From positions 7,335,035 to 7,399,034 of the forward strand of contig NC_133288.1 in the NCBI RefSeq assembly GCF_005239225.2: a DNA stretch of 64,000 nucleotides, given 5' to 3'. The translations under genes were made by a program, and so were the position numbers. The stretch comes from Populus alba. Taxonomy: Eukaryota > Streptophyta > Magnoliopsida > Malpighiales > Salicaceae. The notes under the pieces are model-generated. The model searched no databases, was not told where the DNA came from, and was given only the letters and a program-made list of their open reading frames with translations. Below, in pieces: positions 33,700-45,375 of the stretch. Within the stretch, counting starts at the first letter, position 1. Every line of letters begins with the position of its first letter.

Positions 33700-36005
33700 T
33701 GTCGCACCCTCGCGGCGGAGCGCGGCATCGCAGTGACCAATCGGTTGTTTTTCAGGTTTTATTTGTTTAAAAAAAAGGAGTCGCCACCTAGTATTTTGGT
33801 CATTAGGAACCTTAACTGGTCTTTCAGAGATTCTAAGGCAAGGGACTGGTTGCGTAAAGGGAAGGTATTAACACCCCTAGTACGCCTTACCTAAGGTAAG
33901 TTGCTTGGTGTTTGGTTTGCTCTATAATTGCTATGGTGTTGTTGTTTTATAATCCCATCAATTTTCCTAGGTTTGATTCAAATAAAATCTATTAGGATAG
34001 AAATCCAAAGAGATTCCATGTGCTTCGAAAGCTCATTTTTCCCTTAGTATTTCAAGAGTTTGCGACTCGTAAATCGCAAGGAGGAGGGACAAAAAAAAAA
34101 TAGCAATCTAGGGCGCTAAAAAAATCTATGTTTTTTTTAGTATTTAATACTCTCATGGCTCGTAAACCGTGGAGTAAAAAAAATTGAAATGTCCTTGATT
34201 ATAATCAAGGCTTCTTTCAAGGATGTGTGTGGATTTGTTACTCCCAATAATATTTTGGATATTCGTCCTTTAAGGATTTCTTTATCCAAACATTAGCGGT
34301 GAATATTGGCCAATACCCTTTGGAGTTTTACAAACATGTTGTAAAAATCCAGAAAATGCAAGAAAATAATTTTTTTGTTGTGTTTACGAAATCCATGCAA
34401 AAACACATTTTTAAAACTTTCAATATTTTTTGTATAAAAAAAAACCTTCAAAACGTGTTAGGTATTGGCCGTATGCAACACACAAAAATATATTTTTATA
34501 TTTTTTTTTGTCAAAAAAAAAATTAACCATCACATTTAATTGCAATTAAAGACAACAAACTGCGTATATATTCTTGAAATTTACAAGAAAACTAAACAGT
34601 CCAAAAAATCAAGGATGACCCTTTGAAGCCAAACATAAACTTTTTTTCTTTTCTGCCAGCAGGAGACCCGCGTGAACAGTTACTGGTGAATTAAAATTCA
34701 CATGCACAGTAACAGGGTGGATTGAATTCATGCATGCATGCATAAGGATGAGAAGAGCTTACCTGGTGCAGGGACGAAGCTGGTGCTCGGGGATGAAGCT
34801 AGAGGATGGCGTCGACCGGGATGGAACTGGTCTCATTACTGGGCTGCTGCTTCGGCTAATTAATACATGTTCCTATGGAGGAGAAAACAAAAGTTGCACC
34901 ACTAGAGGAGAAGAAACTGGAGACGGAATGAAGAGACAAAGGTGATGGCGAAGGCATGCTGGTTGGTTTCTCTAATTTTCGTCTATTTATCTTATTTCCT
35001 TCTGCTCCTCCTTCATCTCATTTCACGTCTGTCTTGTCTCTACTGAGAAGAAATGGTTGCTGCTGCTGTGGGGCTCGGTGGAGGCTGGTCTGAGGCTACG
35101 TTGAAATGGCCGAGAGAGGGGAATGCCAGGAGGGGGACTGGTTTTGGGTGCTCTCTCTCTCTCTCGTTCTTGTCCAAAGGAAATGGAAATGAGTGGGCTG
35201 TCGGGAAGAGTGAGATGAGGAAATCGGGGAAGGTGGTTGGCTATGGGTAAAATGAAAAAAAGGGTTCTATAGGGGAAGAAGAAGTGAGGGAGGAGATCTG
35301 GTTTTGGCCGACTGAGAGAGGAGACTGCTGATCAATGGCCGGCTGAAGAGGGAAACCGAGAATTCTCAAAGGCCAAAGCAACGTTTTCTCTAGTTTGGCT
35401 AAAGAGAGGAGAGCTCGTGAGGGAGAGTCGGCCAGATGGAGGGGGGCTGGTCTCCGTGTAAGAGAGGGGATTGGCTGGAGGCTTGGGAAGAAAAAATATA
35501 TCAAAAGGGAGGGGGGCGCCGGATTGTTGGCTTGTTTTTTTCTGTCCAGGACGGGGTTGTAGCCTTTTTAATAAAGAGAATAGGGTTAGGTTTTTTGTTT
35601 GCCTTCTATTTTTATCTCTAAAATTGCTTTTTTTTTCATTTTTTCTCCTCTTTTGTAAATTTTCTCCTCCTCATTTATATATAAAATCTCTACACGTGCA
35701 ATTCAAGGAAATATTGCAACAATTATTGCAGAGATTTTCTTTAATCAACACTAACAAATCCCATAGATATGGTATTTATATTGCATTGATTATTTTTCAT
35801 AACCAGCATGAATCAAATCATATATTTATGGTATTTTATATTGTAGTAATTATATATGATTTGGTAATTATCTCCTTGACATATTGCTCCCTTAATATTA
35901 GCCCTGATGCTCTATCTTATCGCCACATGTAAAACCCTTATTATTGTTTTTTTTTATTTTTTTAAAAAATTTATCAAAACATAGGTCAAAATTTGGGCAG
36001 CAACA
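33700..36005 (-). repeat. Element F 5' LTR (complete, 2306 bp)
   Basis: On the minus strand starts TGTTGCTGCCCAAATTTTGA (36005) and ends GGGTGCGACA (33700). It carries the segment CCTAGTATTTTGGTCA..GTACGCCTTACCTAAGG (33788-33898) that recurs in every Ogre/Tat LTR in this window (30600-30720, 36760-36870, 41920-42035, 47615-47730, 48300-48430, 63195-63325). It preserves the uninterrupted site of CACTA element K at 34335. Right-flank bases are CTCTT (36006-36010). Confidence 0.93.
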
Positions 36006-36986
36006 CTCTTCGTTGCTCCGTATCCCTCTATTTTCATTTGCATGCAGAACGTGAGCAATTCATGTTCTGCAGCAAATGAAAATAATTAGCTGGTTATTGT
36101 AATGTGCATAGTAACCAGCTAATTATAATTTTTGGGTCGGTGCTGGCCCATTTTTTATGTTGGGCTGGTGCTGGCTCATTTTCTTTATATTGGGTTAGTG
36201 CTAGCCCATTTTAAAAACACATTAGTGATTTTCTTATTTTTTTTATTATATCCATTTTGCTTAATATCAATTTGTATTTTACGTTGTAAAAATACAAATC
36301 TGGTATTAAAATACACGGTTTTCGTCAAAAACTTCCAAAAATAAAATAAAAATAATAATAAAAAAAAATTTTGTGCCCACGACCAAGTGTCTCAAAGCTA
36401 AAAAAATCATATTGTGTTTTTCCATACACCAGGAAAAAAAATATATTTTTAGCATGGATTGTGGCTTTAATAACCAGTTTATTAAAGTCAAGAAAACATT
36501 GGTTAAAATTTCAAAAACAACAAAAATTTTATTTTGTTTGTCTTTTAGTATCCAGGGTACGACATTACACGTAATATGTATTTCAAATATTAAATTATTT
36601 TTTCAGACGTTAGAACAGTTAAGTTTTACCTCATTACGATAAGAACCTTCTTATTGATGAGTGCTTTTCTTGAATTTTAGACAGACAGGACTAACAATTA
36701 GAAAATACAATAGGACTATAGTTTTTATCAGACATTAAAATAATGCAGCCTACTTTAGGTAGGGTGTAGTTGGGGTGCTAATACCTTCCATTTACGCAAC
36801 TAGACTTCGTACCCGATCTCTGAGACCAGTTAGGGTTCCTAGTGACCAGAGTACTAGGTGACGACTCCCAGTCCATATTTTATTGATAAGAGACAAGAAT
36901 TCCTTGTCTCACCACATTTGCTTGGGATACCATTATATGTTTTCTACAAGGGTGGACGATCGTCGCGACGTCACACACGTGCAACA
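36006..36986 (+). repeat. Element E 5' LTR, second part
   Basis: Resumes the E LTR (CTTCGTTGCTCCGTATCCCT matching 46803) and ends CACACGTGCAACA at 36986. It contains the alternating 'GGGTCGGTGCTGGCCCA / TATGTTGGGC' block (36132-36210) also seen at 46928-47070. About 180 bp of LTR (counterpart of 46621-46800) are missing between the two parts. Confidence 0.92.
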
Positions 36987-36989
36987 AAA

Positions 36990-37007
36990 TGATGACTCCA
37001 CTAAGGG
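36990..37007 (+). other. Primer-binding site of element E, degraded tRNA-Arg type
   Basis: TGATGACTCCACTAAGGG lies three bases after the LTR end. Compared with the F site it has changes at two to three positions (TGATG for TGGCG; AAGGG for AGGGA). Confidence 0.78.
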
Positions 37008-37651
37008 CCTTGTGGACTAATCTTTGTTTTTGTTTGATTATTTGGTTTGTTCATGCATTGTATAAAATTTTTTCATGCATCATTCATATTTTATGTACGA
37101 GTTACGTTGAAAACTCTAGGTTAAGTAGGGGATTAGCAGCTTACCTTGCGACTTTTAGTCAATGTTTAATTTTGTGTAAACCTCAACTCTTTGCTAAGGG
37201 CTTAGATTGGTAACGATTGGTCCACATGCCATCCCATTACCTACTAAGCCCCCATATTACCTTCACGTGAGTGATCACTAGGACAACAAGGAACCCTTTT
37301 AGAGACTGAATAACCAACCTACCCTTGTCAAGTATAAAAGAATTATAACTTGCATTTAGGGTGTATTCTCTCTACGTTTTGTTTTGCATCATAACAAGCC
37401 TTTCCTAAAGCATCTTGGAATCAAGACTTGTGGGTGACTCAAGGACCGTCGCTCAAAAAAAATTCATGGTAAAGTGTGGGCAAGAATCAAGATTCTTGTT
37501 TCATCATGCAAGAGTTACGATCATATGTCACCCCTCGAAGGGTGAGTTCATTATAAATTACATGTACATGTTCATACATTTAACATGCATACATGTTAGG
37601 TTGAAATATAGGTCCCATAAAGTCTACAACACCTGACTTCGAGAAAGAAAC

Positions 37652-39041
37652 ATGGAAGATGAAGAGCGTGCTCAACATGATGCCCATTTTCCAGAAGAGT
37701 TGGAGTCTCTGGAAACAAGCGTGGCTCGCCTCACTAGCTTACTCGAGCAAACACTAAGAAATACCTTTGGTGAAGGTCCTTCTAACCGATCGGTCACCTT
37801 TAATCAGGCTCCTACCACAGTTCAGTTTGAAGAAAGAATGAGTGAACATGGTCAAGAGCCTCAACAAAATTCAACATTTATGCAGTCAGCGACACCTGCA
37901 CCAACCCTGACAATCATGGAGGCATGTGCTAATGAATCTCATAAGGCTAAGTCATTTGATAGAATTGATCAAACTAAGATAGAGGCACTGGAAGCCAGAC
38001 TCAAAGCCATTAAAGGGGTAAACTTATATGATCCAGTATAGGCAGCAGAGATGTTTCTGGTCCCAAATGTGGTTATCCCAAAGAAGTTTCGCGTTCTTGA
38101 ATTCATCAAATACAGTGGAACACAATGCCCCATGACTCATCTTAGGTCCTATTGCAATAAAATTGCAGAGGTAGTACATGATGAAAAACTACTAATGCAC
38201 TTTTTTTAGAATAGCTTAAGTGGGGTAACATTGAGCCAGTACATGAGATTGGACAACACCAAAATCCAGAGATGGAAATATCTGTTGGATGCTTTTGTCA
38301 AGCAGTACAAGTACAACATGGATATCGCTCCCAACAGAACCAACTTGTCCAATCTAAAGAAAAAAAGACAAAGAAAGCATAAGGGAATATGCTCAACGAT
38401 GGCGGGAATCAATTGCTCAAGTACATCCCCCACTTCTGGACAAAGAGATGGTCTCTTTATTTGTCAACACACTTAAAGCACCATATTACGAACATGTGAT
38501 GGGTTGTTCGGCCTAGCAATTCATTGTTGTTGTGGTAGTGTATGAACGCATAAAGCAAGGTGTCAAGAGTGGTAGAATTTCGATACCTACCGAGAAAAGA
38601 GGCTTCGAAAGAAAAGAGGACCACCATGTTAAAGATGGCTACAGGGGTAGGAAAAAATCATTCCAAAACTACCACACTCCATCCTAAATTACCAACATAA
38701 AAAAACTTGAACCCCAAAACTTTCAAGCCGAAAGCCAAATTGGAAATTACCAAAGGGGTTAAGAACAACTACCTCCACTACCGCTACCCGTGAATGAGAT
38801 GTATCAAAAGCTATTGAGCATTGGGCAGATAGCTCCTGAACCTCTGACACCTGTGCAGCCACCTTATCCTAATTGGTACAAGCCAAAACTCAATTGTGAA
38901 TATCATGCTGGTATTGCTGTGCATAACATCCATACCTGCAACGCCTTCAAGAGAAAGCTTATTCAATTAATCAAGGCCGAATGGATAGAATTGGAAGACA
39001 CCCCTAATATAAACACGAACCCGTTGCCTAATCCTGTTTGA
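37652..39041 (+). pseudogene. Element E gag remnant (Tat/Ogre type)
   Basis: The text starts MEDEERAQHDAHFPEELESLE. It continues through VNLYDP, then FRVLEFIKYSGTQCPMTHLR, SYCNKIAEVVHDEKLLMHFF, NSLSGVTLSQYMRLDNTKIQ and RWKYLLDAFVKQYKYNMDIAP, the classic Tat-lineage gag core (F..YDGT..P..HL..Y), then the C-terminal PPYPNWYKPKLNCEYHAGIA block. Stops occur at 38039-38041 and after LLMHFF at about 38207, and frameshifts after 38340. Gag normally forms the particle that packages element RNA; this copy is dead. Confidence 0.9.
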
Positions 39042-41035
39042 AGCACATTAGGATGAAATGTTTAGGGAATTAGAAAGCATCAATGGTCCAGCATAGGTGT
39101 AGAAATGATAACTGAATTTTCAAGGACATAAATTTTGACCGTAGTGTTGTTCTACATCGTCTTTGAGTCCATCTGTACAGAACTTTTGGGGAGGAAGCTA
39201 GCCTAAGAACAGATTCGCCAAAATAAAGGAAGGAAGTCTGCCATATTATTGCCTTTTGTTTAATGCTTTTGAACAAGAATTTCTTTGTCATTTGAGCCTT
39301 CTTGATTAATAAGATCATGTGCTTTCTTGTGCTCATATCACACTCCTTATTGTTGTTATTACATGTAAATAGCATTTTGAGCACAACTTTTGCTCACAAA
39401 ACTACAACACGGAGAATCCTTCGGTGTTTTTCTTTCTCCCAAAACCATACATAATCTCATATGTTTTCAAGGATATTTTTTTGGGACCTCCAAAGTGAGT
39501 ACAAAAACAAAAATCATGTTGGTATTTGTCCATAACAAATGCATTATGGAAATTCAAGTGATTTCTTATAAGGGTAAACATATACCTAGAAAACTTGAAA
39601 GAAAATAGACAACACAAAAACAAAAACAAAGACCAAGACCAAAAAAAAAAATCCCCATGAGGTGACTCAAAAGCTGAGTTTTATTTGAATGAATAAATCA
39701 TTTTGCATACGCGCATAAAAGCAAGACCTATCGATCCTCAATGCATGAGTTTAAGATGAGGAAAGACCATCTTTGATAATCCTTTCGCAAGGCTAAAATA
39801 TATCCTTTGAAGTCCCATTTTGAGCCTGGTAATATTTTTTTAAAATAACCTTGACTAGGATCACACCCCACACTGGGAGGCAAATAAGAGAAGTTTTTTT
39901 TTTTTTTTTTTATCATCCAGACAAAGTAGTGAAGATGGGTGTTGGAATTGATCATATAATTTTTAGTCTTTCATTATCATCCAAATGAAGTAGTGAAGAT
40001 AGGTGTTGTGATTGATTAAAAAAAAACAAGAAGATCTAAAAGATCTAAAAGATTTGAGCTTCTCATAAAAACAATTGATATGCTTATGCTCAACCAAACA
40101 AAAATAAAGAAAACAAAGAGAAATAGCCCAAACCCGACACTAGGGGGCATGCAAACCATTTTGGAAAGAAATTAAAAAGAAAAAGGTCAAGAAACAAGCA
40201 CAAGTGATCTTTAGTCTTGAAATCCCCTAAACACCTTTTGAACCTGCAAAATATCCTTTTCTTCGTAACCAATAGCCAAAGCCTACATTATGTATCTGAT
40301 AAAGCCCTTTCTGATCAATGGCAAGTAATCTGGATCGGTAGGTAGTGCTTTCTCGTGCGGGTCAAATCATTATTCATGCAAATAAAATAAAGCTTTGAAC
40401 CAATTCGGTTCTTAATAACCCTGAAATTGAAATTTAAACCTTTTGTGACCAACCAGATGTCACTTCATCTTAAACCCAAAAGCAAAACAAAAGCTTTCAT
40501 CACTTCAAGAAACCTGTCCATAGGAATCGCTTGAAATCTTTAAAACAAGTTTATTTTAAACCAATGTTAAAATGATTTTTGTGGTTGGAATAACATGGAA
40601 GTTGCAAAAAAAAAAAATTTTGCATGAAAGCATTTTATTGTATAAAAAACTTAAACTTACTCTCACATATCCTCACCCCAAAGTAAACCTGAATTGAACA
40701 CTTTGGGGGGCATGATCAAGCTAAGGGGCAATCAAAAACACATGGTAGGGCTGGCTTCATGATTCCTTTTCTAAGGAAAATGTTGGGCAAAATTGGCAAC
40801 ACATGAGATAAAAAGTGAAGGACAAAGATGTATGATGACATCAAACGCTTCCCAGAGATCAAGATCACAAGATGTGACTCGAGTAAGCAAGAGTTAAAAA
40901 GGCATCAAAGTTTACTACCAACATTCCATTTTTGAGAAAAGAAAGACACCATGAATAAATGGGGGCCTATATTTCTCAAGTAAGTATACATGCATATCAA
41001 TTATAATGTATTTGCTTTCAATATTGCAGATCAAT
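39042..41035 (+). other. Element E non-coding interior; pol absent
   Basis: About 2 kb with no protease, RT, RNase H or integrase motif on either strand. It holds ACACCCCACACTGGGAGGCA (39865), shared with F, and CACTTTGGGGGGCATGATCA (40700). The gag-to-3'-region junction implies deletion of the whole pol gene. Confidence 0.7.
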
Positions 41036-41794
41036 TTTGATCATCAACTTTTTGATAGTGCGTTTTTATAACCCTGCCTTAGTTTGGGTGCGCCTTTATG
41101 CCCTCATCTCCTTTTTCAGTGCGCTTTGAGCCCTTTCCTCACAGGTAGTGTGTTTTCCACCCCTAAATCTTTTTTGAGTGCGCCTTTGAGCCCTCACCTC
41201 TTGGGTAGTGTGTTTTCTAACCCTACTTCCTTTTGAGTGTGCCTTTGAGCCTTTGCCATCCAATTTTTAGGTAGGTCACCCATTACAATTTAACCAATTC
41301 TCCATGTTTTTATTTGGGTAGGTCACCCATTACAATGAGACCATTCCTTCACTTGGTAGGTCACTCATTACAACACGACCACTCTTTCTTTTTCCATTTG
41401 GGTAGGTCACCCATTTTAATGAGACCATTCCTCCACTTGGGTAGGTCACCCATTACAACATGACCACTCTTTCCTTTTCCACTGGGTAGGTCACCCATTA
41501 CAATGAGACCATTTCTCCACCTAGAGAGGTCACGCATTACAACATGACCACTCTTCCTGGTCAATGTGAGTGTGTGGGCTGGTCACCCCTGAAAATAGAC
41601 CACTTTGAGAATGTTTAGGCAGGTCACCCATGAAAATAGACCAGGGTCAGCGTGAGTGTGTGGGTTGGTCGCTCATGAAAATAGACCACTTTGAGAATGT
41701 TTGGGCAGGTTGCCCATAAAAATAGACCAGGGTAAGCATAAGTGTGTGGGCTGGTTGCCCCTGAAAATAGACCACTTTAATTATTTATGGGTAG
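41036..41794. repeat. Tandem arrays of element E, left of solo LTR D
   Basis: Three successive families: ~60-bp units with GTGCGCCTTTGAGCCCTCAC and GGTAGTGTGTTTTC (41058-41260); ~40-65-bp units with GGGTAGGTCACCCATTACAA and GAGACCATTC (41265-41545), the same core as F array 1 in the same element-relative orientation; and ~80-bp units with GGCTGGTCACCCCTGAAAAT and AGACCACTTTGAGAATGTTT (41565-41780). Confidence 0.93.
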
Positions 41795-44710
41795 TGTCGT
41801 GGGGGTCGCAACGTCGTCTGGCGATGGTGGAGGCTCTTTGACCTGCGTCCTGTTGTGAGGTGTGTTGTGTGCTAGAAAGGGTTTTGGATTTAATCATAAA
41901 ATTATAATTAGTGTGAGGAGTCGCCACCTAGTATTATGGTCACTAGGAACCTATGGTCTGCGAGAGTCCAAGTAAGGGACTAGTTGTGCAAGGGGAAGAC
42001 GCATCACCCCTAGTGCACCCTACCTAAGGTAAGCTGCATTGTTGTTTGATTGTTTTTTTCTAAGTCAGGTTGGTCTTTTCTAAGGTTCAAGGCAGATCTC
42101 TCTTCATGAGAGAGTCTCTATCTTATCAGGTTACATTCTAATCGTTCTAAAGTCTGAATTTTAGCATTGTATTTACACCTTGTATCTTTAATACCCAAGG
42201 GTATAATTTATCGTGTAATTTTATACTCCACAACTATTAAAGTCTACATCTGGATCCTAAAAAAAGATTGGAAAAATATTTTTGACATGTTGGCCAAATC
42301 CTAATGGATAATCATAAACCGGTTATGATATCCATTTTTGGATTAAAAAAAAAACATGAAAAAGATGCAAAATTTTTTCTTATTTTTTTTATGAAAAATA
42401 TGCTTGAAAAATTTTTAGGATTTGGCCGTATGCAACAAAATATTTTTTCTTTATGAAAATGTTTTGATTTTTTAAAAAATATTTTGGAGAAAAACTGGGT
42501 ATTTTAATACCAGATTTGTATTTTACAATGTAAATATACAAGCCGATATTATGCAAAATGGATAGAAAAATATTTGAGAAAATCAAAAAAATTTTAAAAA
42601 TGATTTTTGAATTTTTTTTAAAATAATATTATAATATAATATATATTATATAATATAAAATATGTGGGCTGGGCTTGCCCAGCTAACTGGGCCGAGCCCA
42701 GCCTACAAAAGGGTGGGCCATTATCGGCCTAAAATGGTTGGGCCGATCTCAGCCCGACAAGTATTTTGGGGTGGGCCAGATCCGACCCATAAATTTGGTC
42801 TGGGCCAAATCAGGTCCGGCCCATCTCCCATGTTAATTATTTCTGCAGAAACATGAATAGTTATTGTTCATGTTCTGCATGCAATCAAACGGTTGCAGAA
42901 GCTGTAGGCGGGCGAAGGGGAAGACTACCGTCAGCGGTGGTCATGGATGTGATTAGGAGGTTGAGCTGATGGCCCAGAGGAAGCATGGCCAAGAAACTGG
43001 GAGCAATGGTGGTCGGAGTCGATCACGAGGAAGGAAGAAGGATTCTGCAGAGGTGAGAGAGAGGAAGAAACGGTGACAGTTTCAGGCGTGGGGGGTGGGC
43101 GGCTTGTGGTTGGGATGGACACATGTGGCGGAGATGGTGGTGGAGAAGTTGTTTGTGGCTCCATTTGGTGGCTGGGGCGGTGGAGAGAGAGAGACTGCAG
43201 AAACGGGGCAGTGGGGTCTGGTTTTTTTTATCAACTTTGGACTCGATTTTCTCCTCCCTCAGGCCATCAATTCCATATCTATTTATAGGCGGTGGAAGAG
43301 GGCAATATCGTCTACACAAAGAAAAAATTTCAGCCCTTGATTCTGTTTGGAAGGATCCCAACCGTTGGCTCAAAGTAGGCATCCTGAGTTGTCAATTCTA
43401 CAGAAAAAGCCGCCTGAGTGGGCATGTTTAGGTCGGCGCCGAATGGTTATTATTGAGACTGAACTATTCACATGGCGCTGTAGAAAAACTTCAGAGGATC
43501 ATTTTCGTGTAATTTTGGTTAAATTTGGTGGACGTTAGGTGCATTAAATGCACCTGGAAAGTAGGTACCAAGGCAGTTTCTTTCGGATAAAAGAAGAAGA
43601 CAATGAATGGTGACCAGACGACGCGACGCGTTGTCTGGTCCTTATTTTTAACACAAAATAGCTCAATTTTAGGTTTAAATTAGGGATTTATACTCATTTT
43701 TAATTTAGTCCCTGATCTTCCAATTTCTTTCAAAGGAACCCCTAATTGACCCAAAACTTTCGATTTAATGCAATTAAACCCCTAATGAACTTCAATTGCA
43801 GCCCCGTATTTACGCGCCTTTTGCAATATGGTTCTTGGTCTCGGAATTTGTCAATTTAACCCCTAATTGACCATCAAACCTTTAATTTCTTCAATTTCAC
43901 CCTTAGTTTTTGTCAATTAAGCCCCTATAGTTTGGCGCCTTTTGCAGATTGGTCCTTGGCTGCGAATTTTGTTAATTTAACCCCTAATTAACCCTAAAAC
44001 TTCAATTTTCTTGCAATTTTGCCCCTGATTTCAATCAATTAACTTGGTAAAAATTAAATTTGGTCTCTTAAAATTCCAATCTTCTCAATTAAACCCAAAT
44101 TAAGCTCCCAAACTTAATTTTTCACCAATTAAGCCCCAAATAAAATTAATTTGACCCACTTCAAGTATAATTAAGTGCTTGCACTTAATTAAATCCTTGA
44201 ATTGGACCCAAATTAATTCTTAAACATAATTAAAAATTCAATTTGGCCCATGATTAAATCAAATTGGCCTATTAAAAATTTAATTATGTCCTTGGACTTA
44301 AGTTTTCACTAATTAAACCCAAAATAAAATTAATTTGACCCATTTAAAGTATAATTAAGTCCTTGCACTTAATTAAATCCTCTAATTGAATCAAAATTAA
44401 TTTTCAAACATAATTAAAATTCAATTTGCCCTATGATTAAATAAAATTGGCCTATTAAAAATGTAATTATGTCCTTGGGCTTAATTTTTATGCAAATTCA
44501 TCCAATAATCATTTAATTTGACCTTGAATTTGCATTGTTTTCCCTATTTTTTTGGCATAATGGGGTACAATTAGGCCTTGAATTTCCTCCAAAAATTACA
44601 GCTTGATTCCTCGGCCTACTTTCTCTATATTGCCAGCCTTTATTTTATTTTTTGATTTTTATTTATTTTTTTAATTATTTTTAGGAATAACCCAGAATTG
44701 GGTTATGACA
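41795..44710 (-). mobile_element. Solo LTR D, inserted in element E array
   Basis: A 2916-bp LTR on the minus strand, starting TGTCATAACCCAATTCTGGG (44710) and ending GCGACCCCCACGACA (41795). It contains the conserved LTR segment GAGTCGCCACCTAGTATTAT (41912 onward) and palindromic TGGGCTGGGCTTGCCCAG (about 42665). Flanks are GGTAG (41790-41794) and GGCAA (44711-44715), a 5-bp duplication with two transitions. Joining the flanks restores the array phrase GGGTAGGTCGCTCATGAAAA, matching neighbouring units. Confidence 0.85.
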
Positions 44711-45300
44711 GGCAAGTCGCTCATGAAAATAGACCACGGTAAGTGTGAGTGCGTGGGCAGGTTGCTTGTGAAAATAGATCATCTTTCTTCAAAAAATAAA
44801 GGGTTTGAACATACAGGATTTTGGTTCTGGTTAGAGGGGATTGACGAAAGGAATCTTAGTCTATCCTAACCACATAAGATTTTGGTTATGGTTAGAGGGG
44901 ATTAATGAAAGGAATCTCAGTCTATTCCAACCACATGCAAGAATTTTAGGTTTTGGTTAGAGGGGATTGGCGAAAGGAATCTCAGTCTATCTTAACCACA
45001 CAAGATTTCTGGTTCTGGTTAGAGGGGATTGACAAAAGGAATCTCAGTTTATCATAGCCACACACAGGATTTTGGTTCTGGTTAGAGGGGATTGGCAAAA
45101 GGAATCTTAGTCAATCATAAACACACACAGGATTTTAGTTCTGGTTAAAGGGGATTGACGAAAGAAATCTCAATTTAGCCCAACCACACAGAAATTTGGT
45201 TGATGTTAAAGGTGACCAGCGAAGGGAATCTTAGTTTTAGCCCAACTACACACAGGACTTTGGGTCCGGTTGAAGTTTCAAGTCAATCAAATTTTGAGAA
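44711..45300. repeat. Tandem arrays of element E, right of solo LTR D
   Basis: After the last GAAAATAGACCA units, a ~61-bp unit is repeated about eight times (44810-45290): GGATTTTGGTTCTGGTTAGA, GGGGATTGACGAAAGGAATC, TCAGTCTATCCTAACCACAC. The block in F reading AGATCCCATCTGGCGATCTC (22540-22710) is its diverged counterpart on the other strand. Confidence 0.92.
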
Positions 45301-45361
45301 GACTAATTTTGTTTATCTTTACATAACTTACTACGCAAAATCTTTGCTCCGTATGCATTAT

Positions 45362-45375
45362 AAAGAGGGGGCAAC
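45362..45375 (+). other. Polypurine tract of element E
   Basis: AAAGAGGGGGCAAC directly before the 3' LTR start TGTCATAACC. Confidence 0.85.

Larger units (their letters stand above)
14972..36005 (-). mobile_element. Element F: Ogre-like (Tat lineage Gypsy) retrotransposon, minus strand
   Basis: On the minus strand it reads 5' LTR (36005 to 33700), primer-binding site for tRNA-Arg (33696 to 33679), ORF1 remnant, gag-pol remnant interrupted by solo LTR G, tandem arrays, polypurine tract (22298 to 22285) and 3' LTR (from 22284, interrupted by CACTA element K and truncated at about 14972). An extra ORF before gag is characteristic of Ogre elements. The LTRs are nearly identical (about 260 bp including 21184-21399 and 34730-34945 without a difference), so insertion was recent. 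The coding parts are nevertheless broken and much of RT is absent. Confidence 0.88.

Noticed and set aside
27398..36005. G and the F 5' LTR as the two LTRs of one element
   Set aside because: They are in opposite orientation; G has its own near-perfect 5-bp duplication and F has its polypurine tract and 3' LTR at 22284.
43073..43431. Overlapping plus and minus ORFs in LTR D
   Set aside because: Both strands open over the same GC-richer LTR leader; no motif.
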